From positions 124,001 to 188,000 of the forward strand of contig NZ_MKIR01000001.1 in the NCBI RefSeq assembly GCF_001832905.1: 64,000 nucleotides of DNA, read 5' to 3'. Shown one piece after another: positions 49,991 to 58,220 of the stretch. The translations under genes were made by a program, and so were the position numbers. Origin of the DNA: Floricoccus tropicus. Its GTDB lineage: Bacteria > Bacillota > Bacilli > Lactobacillales > Streptococcaceae. Position 1 is the first letter of the stretch, and each line of letters starts with the position of its first letter. Under the pieces are notes generated by a model that saw only the letters and a list, made by a program, of their open reading frames with translations, had not been told where the DNA came from and searched no databases.

Positions 49991-50078
49991 TTGAACGACC
50001 TCCGCCTTGTTTATTTTTGATAATTTCCGCCATTTTTTCCTTTGCAGTCATTGGCTTATCATTTGTTTGATTTGTCAT
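49923..50078 (-). CDS. Small basic protein of 51 residues
   Basis: Starts MTNQTNDKPMTAKEKMAEII and continues KNKQGGGRSKTMPSPKNDR, ending KGPKIFNK. Strongly basic, no membrane segment. AAGGATT ribosome site seven bases before the ATG. The family is not recognised; small basic proteins of this kind often bind nucleic acid or ribosomes, but nothing in the sequence proves it. Its last 21 codons are exactly duplicated 1264 bases away on the other side of the nuclease gene, so it appears to be the target of a past insertion or duplication. Confidence 0.7.
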   Translation of the reverse strand: MTNQTNDKPMTAKEKMAEIIKNKQGGGRSKTMPSPKNDRTNMRKGPKIFNK

Positions 50079-50155
50079 GAATCCTTGTTACCTACTTCTT
50101 AAAATTTAAATCACTCATGGAAATGATGAATATATCCATTATATAGGATAATCGC

Positions 50156-50590
50156 TCATATATAAAGAGATTTATTTTTTATTGGTATCCAAAGCTCCAT
50201 TTTATAGTTGACATCCATTCGATTTCCAGAGTAGTATACTTCGAGATTAGGACTTTCAGCTAGATCAAAATTTTTCATAGCAAAACCCCACGCGCTTGGA
50301 ATTGCCTCATTCACTGGTCCTACAAGTTCAAAAATCACATATGTAGCAGCATCAACCACTATTGGCTGAAAATCCTTAACTCTATCTTCTTCAGTAAGTG
50401 GAACACAAATCATATAGGTAAATTCATCATCCATAAAATCTGAACTTACTCCGTAAGTAATACCATCATAATTTTTATTTTTTTCATAAAATTTCATCCA
50501 AAAGATAGAAAAATCAGTTTCAGTATTAACTCTTCCACAAGATTTGCCTAAGAATTTTTGTTCCTCTATATTAATGATTTTATAATTCAT
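50156..50590 (-). CDS. GyrI-like / effector-binding domain protein
   Basis: 144 residues. Resembles the stand-alone small-molecule-binding domain of AraC-type regulators (GyrI-like superfamily): NIEEQKFLGKSCGRVN, the central YGVSSDF and MICVPLTEE strands, ATYVIFELVGPVNEAIPSAWGF and the C-terminal MELWIPIKNK. No DNA-binding part is present. Probably binds or hydrolyses a hydrophobic small molecule; the ligand is unknown. Six bases downstream of the DUF952 gene, so co-transcribed. Confidence 0.75.
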   Translation of the reverse strand: MNYKIINIEEQKFLGKSCGRVNTETDFSIFWMKFYEKNKNYDGITYGVSSDFMDDEFTYMICVPLTEEDRVKDFQPIVVDAATYVIFELVGPVNEAIPSAWGFAMKNFDLAESPNLEVYYSGNRMDVNYKMELWIPIKNKSLYI

Positions 50591-50595
50591 CTACA

Positions 50596-50949
50596 TCACT
50601 CATCTTCAAATTCTATAAATTCTTTATTTTTGATATATTGCCCTTCTTCGTCCCTTAAATAAGGAAGAACATCTACAACAGCATCATTATTAATGAGTCC
50701 ATAAACATGAGGAAAAAGTTTTCCAGTATTCTCTGTATCTTCATATACAACTTCAGAATCTAATTGATCTTCATCAATACAAAGAATTACTAACTCATCT
50801 TCAACTTCTTCAAAAAACTTAGTTACACGCCAAAATAATTCAATAGTTGAACAGTGAATAAAGCCATCTTTTGCTAGTTCTTCCTCACCCCATGAAGTTT
50901 TATTTTTTCGGTCTTCCCAATCGATTTTCTTTATGCAATGTAAAATCAT
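50596..50949 (-). CDS. DUF952-family protein
   Basis: 117 residues. Family features: MILHCIKKIDWEDRK near the start, KDGFIHCSTIELFWRVTKFF (the conserved FIHCS), VILCIDEDQLDSEVVYED and KLFPHVYGLINNDAVVDVLPY (FPHxYG). Small soluble protein of unknown function related to ADP-ribosyltransferase folds. GGAG before the ATG. Confidence 0.88.
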   Translation of the reverse strand: MILHCIKKIDWEDRKNKTSWGEEELAKDGFIHCSTIELFWRVTKFFEEVEDELVILCIDEDQLDSEVVYEDTENTGKLFPHVYGLINNDAVVDVLPYLRDEEGQYIKNKEFIEFEDE

Positions 50950-50998
50950 ATAATCTCCATTTTTTCTAATATTAGTTATCTAAAGTCAAATAAATAAA

Positions 50999-51598
50999 TT
51001 AATATTGATCAGGCTCAAAACCTGTCTTATCTTCGTTTGTAATTTCCCTAATAAGCCTACACGGAACTCCTGCTGCAATGACGTTTGCAGGAATATCACT
51101 TGTGACTACACTTCCTGATCCGATTATTGTGTTACTACCAATATTCACACCTGGATTGATATGAACTCCTGCACCAATCCAAACATTATCACCAATCGTA
51201 ACTTTCTTAGCATAACATGTACCTGCAGCACGCTCGCTAGCATCAGTAGCATGATTTGTAGTATATATGCCTACTCGAGGACCAAAAAGTACATTATCAC
51301 CTATCTCGATCCCTCCACCATCTAACATTAAACAATCAAAGTTGGCATAAAAATTCTCCCCAAGCGATATATTGTAGCCAAACTCGCAACGAAACGTTGG
51401 CTCAAAATATGCCCCAGTGCCAACCTTCCCAAGTAGTCTTTTTAGGATGCCTTCTCTTATTTCTGGGCCTTGTCCGAAAGAAGCATTATATTCATTTGTC
51501 AGTAAAACTGTTCTCTCGCGTGCCTTAATAAGCTCTGGAGTTAAATCGTTGTAGATTTGTCCTGATAAAATATGTTGTCTTTGTTCTTCTAAATTCAT
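50999..51598 (-). CDS. Maltose/galactoside O-acetyltransferase family
   Basis: 199 residues. N-terminal Mac domain (EEQRQHILSGQIYNDLTPEL) followed by a left-handed beta helix of hexapeptide repeats. The active-site His lies in YTTNHATDASERAAG, and GDNVWIGAGVHINPGVNIG and GSGSVVTSDIPANVIAAGVPCRLIREI follow. Uses acetyl-CoA to acetylate a sugar hydroxyl; LacA/Maa type. Begins eight bases after the GNAT gene stop, so probably co-transcribed with it. Confidence 0.93.
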   Translation of the reverse strand: MNLEEQRQHILSGQIYNDLTPELIKARERTVLLTNEYNASFGQGPEIREGILKRLLGKVGTGAYFEPTFRCEFGYNISLGENFYANFDCLMLDGGGIEIGDNVLFGPRVGIYTTNHATDASERAAGTCYAKKVTIGDNVWIGAGVHINPGVNIGSNTIIGSGSVVTSDIPANVIAAGVPCRLIREITNEDKTGFEPDQY

Positions 51599-51605
51599 AA
51601 ATATC

Positions 51606-52001
51606 TCAATCTTTTCTAGGTGTAAAAAATGCGTTACTAATATTTTTCAGACCAACTTTTGGGTAGTATTCCATTGCACTCGGAGCAGATAAGAGAAGAA
51701 AAGCGACAGTAGGTCCAAGATCCTCTTTAGTTTTATCTATTAACTTTTTCCCGATACCTTGCTTTTGGTAATCACTGGCAACAGCTAAGTCAGACATATA
51801 GCAGACAAAGGAAAAATCAGTAAGACTCCTTGCTACTGCAACTAGCCTATCACCATCCCATGCAGTCCAGATAAGATTTGAATTATCTAGCATTGCCTGA
51901 AGTCTTGGGATATCATTTACAGGTCGATTAATGCCTGAACTAATCAAGACCTGACGAAAAGCTTCAACAGAAATTTTTTCGTTTCTTTTGTATTCAATCA
52001 T
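51606..52001 (-). CDS. GNAT-family N-acetyltransferase
   Basis: 131 residues, a short GNAT domain. The acetyl-CoA loop is DYQKQGIGKKLIDKTKEDLG (Q/RxxGxG/A), preceded by VCYMSDLAVAS and followed by FLLLSAPSAMEYYPKVGL. The acceptor is unknown. AAGGAG before the ATG. Confidence 0.92.
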   Translation of the reverse strand: MIEYKRNEKISVEAFRQVLISSGINRPVNDIPRLQAMLDNSNLIWTAWDGDRLVAVARSLTDFSFVCYMSDLAVASDYQKQGIGKKLIDKTKEDLGPTVAFLLLSAPSAMEYYPKVGLKNISNAFFTPRKD

Positions 52002-52056
52002 ATTGATGGCTCCTTATTCTTTTTGTTAATTATACAATAAAAACTTAAAGTCATTA

Positions 52057-54270
52057 TTAATTAATTAACTTATCTAATATAGAGACGACTTCATTTTCAT
52101 TCCCTTTATATGTATATCTATGATTTTCATGAAGTTTAAGTCCATTATTTCTTGGAATCCTTTCATTCCATAAATTTAAGGAAATGCTTAAGTTTTCAGG
52201 ATTACGGTTGAATAATATCAAACAATATTTTTCCTCAGATTCATCATACTTAACATCAATAGCAATTTCATCATGCAGAGTTATACACGCTACTCCTTGT
52301 CTGTTTTCTGAATCTCCAGAATAAAATTCGAAACTTTTACCCTCAATGCCTTTGCCTTGAAATGTGTCTCTTAGTTTTTCGAATAATAAAATGGTCTCGC
52401 AGTTACTGTACCTATATGCTTGAACTCGATCGTTTGTTTCTATTAATACCTTTTTGTCTTTAATAAAAATTTTATTTTTATTGTCCATATATCCAAATAA
52501 ATTTGGATGCTTTATTAATTTATAAAACTTACTTTCCTCGTCAGAAAAGTTATTAATTGTTTGTTTGAGTTTATCGTCATTCGCATGTAATTTTAAAAAA
52601 TCAACTATTTTTTGATTATCATGAGAAATTATCTTTAACCATTCATTTCTAGCATTAATATCGCCTCCTAATAAATATTCATCAGGTGCATTGTTAGGAC
52701 GCCCTCTTACTTTACCTGAAGGTATTGGATATATATTCTCGTCATTATTGTATGCTAAAAGTGCTCTTCTAAAAATAAATGTATTGTTTTCATCATTAGA
52801 AATAAAATTATGAAAATTATTGTAAAAATTAATATTTATTTCTACCCAATGACCATCTAATATCAAGTCTCTTATTCTCCCATTAAAAAATTCAATAGAT
52901 TCTGCTTTAACAAACTTAATTTCTAGATTTGGATCCTCAAGAATAGCTTTTGCTTTTTCTATCTCTTCGTTTACTTGATCTACAGCCAACGAGCTTTTTA
53001 TTTCGGCGTTACTTGCTAGAAACCCATAAATGTTATGAGAATGTTGGCTTAATTCATTAATGAGTCGTATTGCACCAATCATTGATTGAACATTTGTAAT
53101 GTCAGCATTATAAATAATATTGCATGATACTCGCATCCATCTTTTGAATGATTCTTCATTTATTTTTGATTCATATAAATAATTACTAATTGCAACAAAT
53201 ACCACTCTATTAATCTGTGTTAACGAAGAGATCAATCCATCAGACTCTGATTTTTTATCATTATATCTCGGAATAAAATGAAATTTTGAAACAAATTTGG
53301 GCAAAAATTCTATCAAGTTAGTTGAATTAAAGTTATCTAGTATATTGGAAAGCTTTTCTATACTTTTCTTAGTTACCATATTTTTGATTGACAAGAAACT
53401 ATCAGAACTATAAGCTTTCTTAAATATTTCGCTATCTTCGATTTGTTTTGCTGACAAATCAGAATTAATTATCCATTCATTCAAGAAGAATCTTGACAAA
53501 AATGCTAAATATATCTCATCAATTTCATGATTAACAGAATGATTTTCCCAAAATATATCTGTCCAAGTTGTGTCAATCTTTTGTGAGATTATACTCAATT
53601 CGTCATCGTTGTAATTCAAATTATTTTTACAATGTTCTAAAAAGTCTGCTTTAAAGTTTTCAAAGGGCGTCAGCGCCTTGCCTCGAGAATTCATCTTCAA
53701 GTACAATTCCTCAGGTTGACCCAACTTATCAATTTCCAAGAAAGAAAAAGTTATTTTATTTAAATCTGATAAATTCAGATTGGGATAATTAGATTTTTTT
53801 TCATCAATGGTCTTAATCATTGAAAGTATACTTGATATTGTTGGATCATACTTCCAAGAGTTATAAAACCATTTTACATCCATTTTATGGCTCATCTCAT
53901 CAATATCATTTACTGACCACTTTTTGCTAATAAGAGCTTGACAAAACTCTCTAGAAGAAATTCTTGTGTCATATGTAAAATTTGAAAACCAGTCAGGCTT
54001 AGAATTATTCTTTGATAAGTAAACAGCAAATAACCAAAGAATTGTTATTCTTTGTTGTCCATCTAAAACAGTCAAAATCCCATTTTCTTCTTTTCCATAA
54101 ATAAAATCTAAATTTATACCATCTCGTGACATTGCCATATATAAATCATCAACAAATTTTTCTCGTTTATCTTTCACCTCTTTACGACCAAAGGCAAAGT
54201 CCCTCTGTATTGCAGGAATCTCAACTTTATATTCTTTTAATAATTTTTCTAAATTATATTTTGTAGTCAT
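52057..54270 (-). CDS. DUF262 (GmrSD-like) protein, second of a pair
   Basis: 737 residues. N-terminal DUF262 ParB-like nucleotidase domain with VEIPAIQRDFAFGR (about 14-28) and the catalytic-type LDGQQRITILWLFA (about 68-82), plus LYLKMNSRGKALTPFENFKADFL (about 185-208). The remaining 500 residues are mainly helical with no recognisable HNH motif. DUF262 is the NTP-dependent subunit of GmrSD type IV restriction and of related phage-defence enzymes. Its start overlaps the upstream DUF262-DUF1524 gene by 17 bases, so the proteins probably act together. Confidence 0.85.
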   Translation of the reverse strand: MTTKYNLEKLLKEYKVEIPAIQRDFAFGRKEVKDKREKFVDDLYMAMSRDGINLDFIYGKEENGILTVLDGQQRITILWLFAVYLSKNNSKPDWFSNFTYDTRISSREFCQALISKKWSVNDIDEMSHKMDVKWFYNSWKYDPTISSILSMIKTIDEKKSNYPNLNLSDLNKITFSFLEIDKLGQPEELYLKMNSRGKALTPFENFKADFLEHCKNNLNYNDDELSIISQKIDTTWTDIFWENHSVNHEIDEIYLAFLSRFFLNEWIINSDLSAKQIEDSEIFKKAYSSDSFLSIKNMVTKKSIEKLSNILDNFNSTNLIEFLPKFVSKFHFIPRYNDKKSESDGLISSLTQINRVVFVAISNYLYESKINEESFKRWMRVSCNIIYNADITNVQSMIGAIRLINELSQHSHNIYGFLASNAEIKSSLAVDQVNEEIEKAKAILEDPNLEIKFVKAESIEFFNGRIRDLILDGHWVEININFYNNFHNFISNDENNTFIFRRALLAYNNDENIYPIPSGKVRGRPNNAPDEYLLGGDINARNEWLKIISHDNQKIVDFLKLHANDDKLKQTINNFSDEESKFYKLIKHPNLFGYMDNKNKIFIKDKKVLIETNDRVQAYRYSNCETILLFEKLRDTFQGKGIEGKSFEFYSGDSENRQGVACITLHDEIAIDVKYDESEEKYCLILFNRNPENLSISLNLWNERIPRNNGLKLHENHRYTYKGNENEVVSILDKLIN

Positions 54271-56047
54271 TTTCTTTCTCCATAAAAGTTTTCAAAGTAT
54301 CTCTTATTTTTTCCAAATAGCATTCTGCATCACTATCTTCCCATGTGATATTATTTATATTCAGTCCAGAATAATATTTAAGAAAGACGTTTTTGGTTGC
54401 TGGCAAAATATAGTTTCCTTTATTCTGGTCAATATCAACTTCAATTATTGTTTTAACTTTTAATGGAAACGGTTTATTTCCATAGCTACGATTGGTATTT
54501 TCATCTAATAAGCATAGATTTCCTAGACTATCTACATCATCAAGCCTCTTATTGTCAGTTAAATTGGAATAAAATTGTTCAAAAATATCATCTGTTCCAA
54601 GATCCCTATACTCATATTTGTTCAATTCTTCATTAAATAATCCTGATTTTTTGATCTCATCAAGCCACTTTTCTCTTTCAATTTTATTTAATTTGTCAAA
54701 TTGACTATGGGGAGAAACATGTTCAATATCATAATCTGATGACCTAAAATCATCAAATCTAAATTTAATTTTATTATCAATACATGTCAAAATGTTAAAA
54801 AATAATAAAGTCTTATATACCTCTTTATCACCATATGAAATGTCATCAATCTTTTCTAGTATCTCATATACATTTGTTTCTTCAACAAAATTTAAATTAT
54901 CATCTAAATATTTATAATAATAGTTTGAAATCTTATTTTTTTTCTTATCAATCTGATTTAAAAAACCAATTAAATGATATGTTTTGAAATCATCATACCA
55001 GTCTTCTAATGTCATAAAACATTGCTTTACTTGTAACCAAAGTATATTTGCTATTTCATCCATATTTGGATTTTCAATATTTAATTGATTTTCAAAATAA
55101 GAATAAAAATTAGATGACTTTGCAACTATACTCAATATATAATCAATTCTTGGCTGATCTGTTTCATCTTGTCCTAACCATGCCCAAAAATTCTTATCTC
55201 TTAATTTTCTTTCAATCCTATCCCACTCAGTTGAAATTTCAATAATTGAAAGCTTTGCTTTATTATTAGAAAAATTATTTGTCTTTAAAAATAATCCTTT
55301 TACTAATTCTGATTCAACTAATGAAATTTTCCCTGCATTAAGTCCAATAAATATTCTTTCAGAAGAACGTTCGTCTCCAGCTTGTGTGGCATTATATTCA
55401 ATAAAAAATGCACCATAATTTTCATTAATTAAATATTCATACCATTTTTGTTTTCTTTCTTCATCTTCTCCCAACCAATCCAATGCATTTTGAAAAGCAT
55501 TATTCATATGGTAAAAATCAATATTTTTATCTGCTAAATTTGAATCAAATATATAATCTTTTAAAAATTCCTCACTTCCAATTGAATCATCATTTTTTCC
55601 TATTCTAGTTTCATAAGATAATGAATAGTTAGCACTTTGATTAATAACCTCTAGAGCTTTCAATGCTTTCAAAATAATATAAATACTGGTTAAGCGCTGC
55701 TGCCCATCAACTAAATCATAATCATACTTATTCGTATCGTTTTTCTTTAACACTATGGGTTGAAGGCAATATTTATTATTTTCACTAGTAGGTAATTTTG
55801 ATTGTATTTCCCCCCACTCCCAAATATCATTCAACAAATCTATTACCTGCTTCTTTCCCCAACGATAGCCTCGTTGATAGGCAGGTATAAGATATCTTAT
55901 AGGTTCAGAAATTATATCTTTAACATTTCTAGTTAAAATAGGCTCATTTGGCGATAAATTTCCAATTAATTTCCCATCTTTAAAAATTTCAACTTGCTCT
56001 GTAATTTCAGGCCAATTGTTTATATTTTCTAAATGTAATTGCTTCAT
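54254..56047 (-). CDS. DUF262-DUF1524 (GmrSD-like) protein, first of a pair
   Basis: 597 residues. DUF262 part: YLIPAYQRGYRWGKKQV (about 51-67), VDGQQRLTSIYIIL (about 112-126), RIFIGLNAGKISLVESELVKGLFL (about 220-245). The C-terminal DUF1524 part has the HNH-like pattern DYDIEHVSPHSQ (His near 441) and GNLCLLDENTNRSYGNKPF (Asn near 519), expected to cut DNA. This is the GmrS-GmrD order of type IV enzymes that attack modified phage DNA; related proteins (BrxU, SspE) do likewise. Upstream lies a 270-base region with palindromes and a WYL regulator gene. Confidence 0.87.
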   Translation of the reverse strand: MKQLHLENINNWPEITEQVEIFKDGKLIGNLSPNEPILTRNVKDIISEPIRYLIPAYQRGYRWGKKQVIDLLNDIWEWGEIQSKLPTSENNKYCLQPIVLKKNDTNKYDYDLVDGQQRLTSIYIILKALKALEVINQSANYSLSYETRIGKNDDSIGSEEFLKDYIFDSNLADKNIDFYHMNNAFQNALDWLGEDEERKQKWYEYLINENYGAFFIEYNATQAGDERSSERIFIGLNAGKISLVESELVKGLFLKTNNFSNNKAKLSIIEISTEWDRIERKLRDKNFWAWLGQDETDQPRIDYILSIVAKSSNFYSYFENQLNIENPNMDEIANILWLQVKQCFMTLEDWYDDFKTYHLIGFLNQIDKKKNKISNYYYKYLDDNLNFVEETNVYEILEKIDDISYGDKEVYKTLLFFNILTCIDNKIKFRFDDFRSSDYDIEHVSPHSQFDKLNKIEREKWLDEIKKSGLFNEELNKYEYRDLGTDDIFEQFYSNLTDNKRLDDVDSLGNLCLLDENTNRSYGNKPFPLKVKTIIEVDIDQNKGNYILPATKNVFLKYYSGLNINNITWEDSDAECYLEKIRDTLKTFMEKENDYKI

Positions 56048-56249
56048 AAATTTTACTCCGTTTTAAAATTTTTTAAGTACAATAATTTTTTCTACATCTG
56101 TAATTAAAATATCTTAGAATATTTTTAGCTTAATAATTATTAAAAAGTTATGCTATCTACCATCCAAACTTATCTACAACTATCCTTTGGTTCCTAACAT
56201 ACCTATTTGTAGTAGTTTATATACTATAAAGGGTTATCATAATTTTAAA

Positions 56250-56263
56250 TTATCAATTGATAA
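56250..56263. promoter_or_regulatory. Palindrome upstream of the DUF262 pair
   Basis: TTATCAATTGATAA is a perfect 14-base palindrome about 205 bases upstream of the first DUF262 start. Possible operator for the WYL protein; no binding data. Confidence 0.35.
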
Positions 56264-56282
56264 ATATATTATACATCATTAC

Positions 56283-56301
56283 ATAGACATATATTGTCTA
56301 T
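56283..56301. promoter_or_regulatory. Inverted repeat upstream of the DUF262 pair
   Basis: ATAGACA and TGTCTAT form a perfect seven-base inverted repeat around TATAT. It sits between the WYL gene terminator and the DUF262 genes, and is a candidate operator. Confidence 0.4.
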
Positions 56302-56306
56302 CCAAA

Positions 56307-56329
56307 GAAAAAAGACTGCTTAGCAATCA
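56307..56329 (-). terminator. Terminator overlapping the WYL gene stop codon
   Basis: Minus-strand GATTGC and GCAGTC (one G-U pair) enclose the TAA stop as the loop; six T residues follow. Confidence 0.65.
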
Positions 56330-57273
56330 TTTTCTTCATACTTATTAACGAATTTTTGGAAAAATTCTCTAATTTCATTAACTAAAAAATCAGGATATAA
56401 AACTTTTAATCCTTCTGACTGACTAAAAATCCATCGCATTAAGCCAGGAGTGTATTGAGTTTCAAACTCTAATATTGTTTTACCATTATTTTGAGATAGT
56501 ATTCTAGCATTAGGAAATTGGTCTTGAATAATCGTTGGATCGTAATTAAACTCTACTTTTACTGTGATTTTTTTCCCCGAAAATGCGTCAACTTTTAGAT
56601 TTCTATTATCTCCATCGCGATATTTATTACCATATGAAATATTTGGTTTGATATCATTAACTTTTTCAAAAGATATTATTCTATCAATTTTAAGAGTTGG
56701 ATGTCGTTCCCGATTGATACTTAATGCCTCTATATAAAAATAATGAGAATCATAATAAAGTGCCATAGGAAAAATTTTATAAGTTTGTTCTTCTCTATAA
56801 GGGCTCTTATAGGTAACATTTATCACTTCCTCTTTTATTATAGATTCAGATAAAGCCCATATTTTATCAATTCTATCTTCCTCACAAGTTATCGGAACAT
56901 AGTTCAGTTTTTCACTTCCAATAATATCAGTTATTTCTTTTTTCTCATCCTTAGTAACCAATGAAAGTAAATTATCTATTAACTTATCATTTTCTTTTTT
57001 ATTAAAAGCACGATTTTCTAACAATATTTTAATAATAACAAGGATATCTTCTTTTTTTAATACAGATTTATCTGAAATAAAGTACGAATTATTCTTTCGT
57101 TCTAGTTTTGAAGAATAATTTGATTCTTCTTCAATAAACTGCTCAATTAAACTAAAATCTCTTTGAATTGTCCTCTCATCTTTTTTGAATTCTCTACATA
57201 GTTCTTTTTTACTCAACTGAATTCCTTTATTGAGTCTTGTATATAATTTTAAAATTCTTTCTTGACTATTCAT
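56320..57273 (-). CDS. WYL-domain transcription regulator (YafY / BrxR-like)
   Basis: 317 residues. An N-terminal winged helix-turn-helix is at about 1-65 (ERILKLYTRLNKGIQLSKKELCREFKKDERTIQRD). A WYL domain spans about 140-225 (INVTYKSPYREEQTYKIFPMALYYDSHYFYIEAL), where the eponymous Trp-Tyr-Leu is replaced by Phe-Tyr-Ile. A WCX-like C-terminal extension (VKVEFNYDPTI...LEFETQYTPGLMRWIFSQSE) completes it. This three-part layout is that of BrxR and CapW, repressors that sense nucleic acid or ligand and control phage-defence operons. Its start overlaps the S66 peptidase gene by eight bases. It may control either that gene pair or the DUF262 genes downstream. Confidence 0.85.
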   Translation of the reverse strand: MNSQERILKLYTRLNKGIQLSKKELCREFKKDERTIQRDFSLIEQFIEEESNYSSKLERKNNSYFISDKSVLKKEDILVIIKILLENRAFNKKENDKLIDNLLSLVTKDEKKEITDIIGSEKLNYVPITCEEDRIDKIWALSESIIKEEVINVTYKSPYREEQTYKIFPMALYYDSHYFYIEALSINRERHPTLKIDRIISFEKVNDIKPNISYGNKYRDGDNRNLKVDAFSGKKITVKVEFNYDPTIIQDQFPNARILSQNNGKTILEFETQYTPGLMRWIFSQSEGLKVLYPDFLVNEIREFFQKFVNKYEENDC

Positions 57274-58066
57274 TTCTTATTTCAATCTCTTTCCCAATCC
57301 AAATTGCTTTTGAATCTCTTGAATGGCCGATTTCACAAGTCTTTGCTATTGGCATATTTGGACCCACAAATTTTTGAACAAGTTCGGTCATATCAGGACT
57401 ACAATTCTCCTTCTCCATTTCTGTGAATGTTCCAAGGATTATTCCGTTAATCTTTTCGAAAACTCCCATTGAACGCAGCTGAGATAGATAAGTAATCATC
57501 TGAGGAATTTTCCCTCCCAATGATTCTATCAATAAAATTTTTCCATTCATTTCTGGAATGTATTTTGTACCTGCAAGTTTTAGGAAACAACGAATATTAC
57601 CACCAACAACGGTTCCTTCAATACCTTGACCTTGAATAATTTCAAATTTGGGTTTAAAAAGACTATCAGGTTCACCGTGCAAAATATTCTTTATTTGATA
57701 TAGAACGCTTGATTTGCCAGTCTGGCTGTAAATTGCATTTATTACTGTAGTCAGATCACTGTAGCCCCAAAAGACTGCCTGACTTTTCCTAATAATTTCA
57801 AAATCCAGGTAATCAAGAATTTCATTTGCCATGTCACCACCAGAAATATCATAAATATCAGTAACATCTGGATTAGAAAAGAATTTCATAAGTTCATCAG
57901 CACGTTCTTTTCCACTGCTCAAAAGTTCATCTTCTTGTTCATAAATACATTTACTAATCAGTAAATTTCTACCATCATTTCTTAAAAGCTCAAAAAGTTT
58001 TTCATTTGACTCTTTAGATGAAAGACTTAGTGGATTTGAACATGCTACAATTGCTATTGATTTCAT
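57266..58066 (-). CDS. S66-family peptidase (LD-carboxypeptidase / MccF-like)
   Basis: 266 residues, shorter than usual (about 300-340). The Ser-Glu-His triad is visible: Ser in FWGYSDLTT (about 105), Glu in LLIESLGGKIP (about 178) and His in CEIGHSRDSKAIWIG (about 245). Family members trim tetrapeptides of the cell wall or cleave microcin C-type nucleotide antibiotics (MccF). No signal peptide, which favours a cytosolic wall-recycling or immunity role. Translationally coupled to the WYL gene. Confidence 0.85.
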   Translation of the reverse strand: MKSIAIVACSNPLSLSSKESNEKLFELLRNDGRNLLISKCIYEQEDELLSSGKERADELMKFFSNPDVTDIYDISGGDMANEILDYLDFEIIRKSQAVFWGYSDLTTVINAIYSQTGKSSVLYQIKNILHGEPDSLFKPKFEIIQGQGIEGTVVGGNIRCFLKLAGTKYIPEMNGKILLIESLGGKIPQMITYLSQLRSMGVFEKINGIILGTFTEMEKENCSPDMTELVQKFVGPNMPIAKTCEIGHSRDSKAIWIGKEIEIRNE

Positions 58067-58220
58067 TGGACTCCTTTCAAGTAATTTTCTTCATTATACT
58101 ATTTTTAGAAATTATCAGCTAGAAAGATTATATATTGAAAATAAAATTATATTTTCTCTTGTAGCAAGAATATGTAAATGATATCATTATTTAAACTAAT
58201 TATGTTTGATGGGGAGTTTT

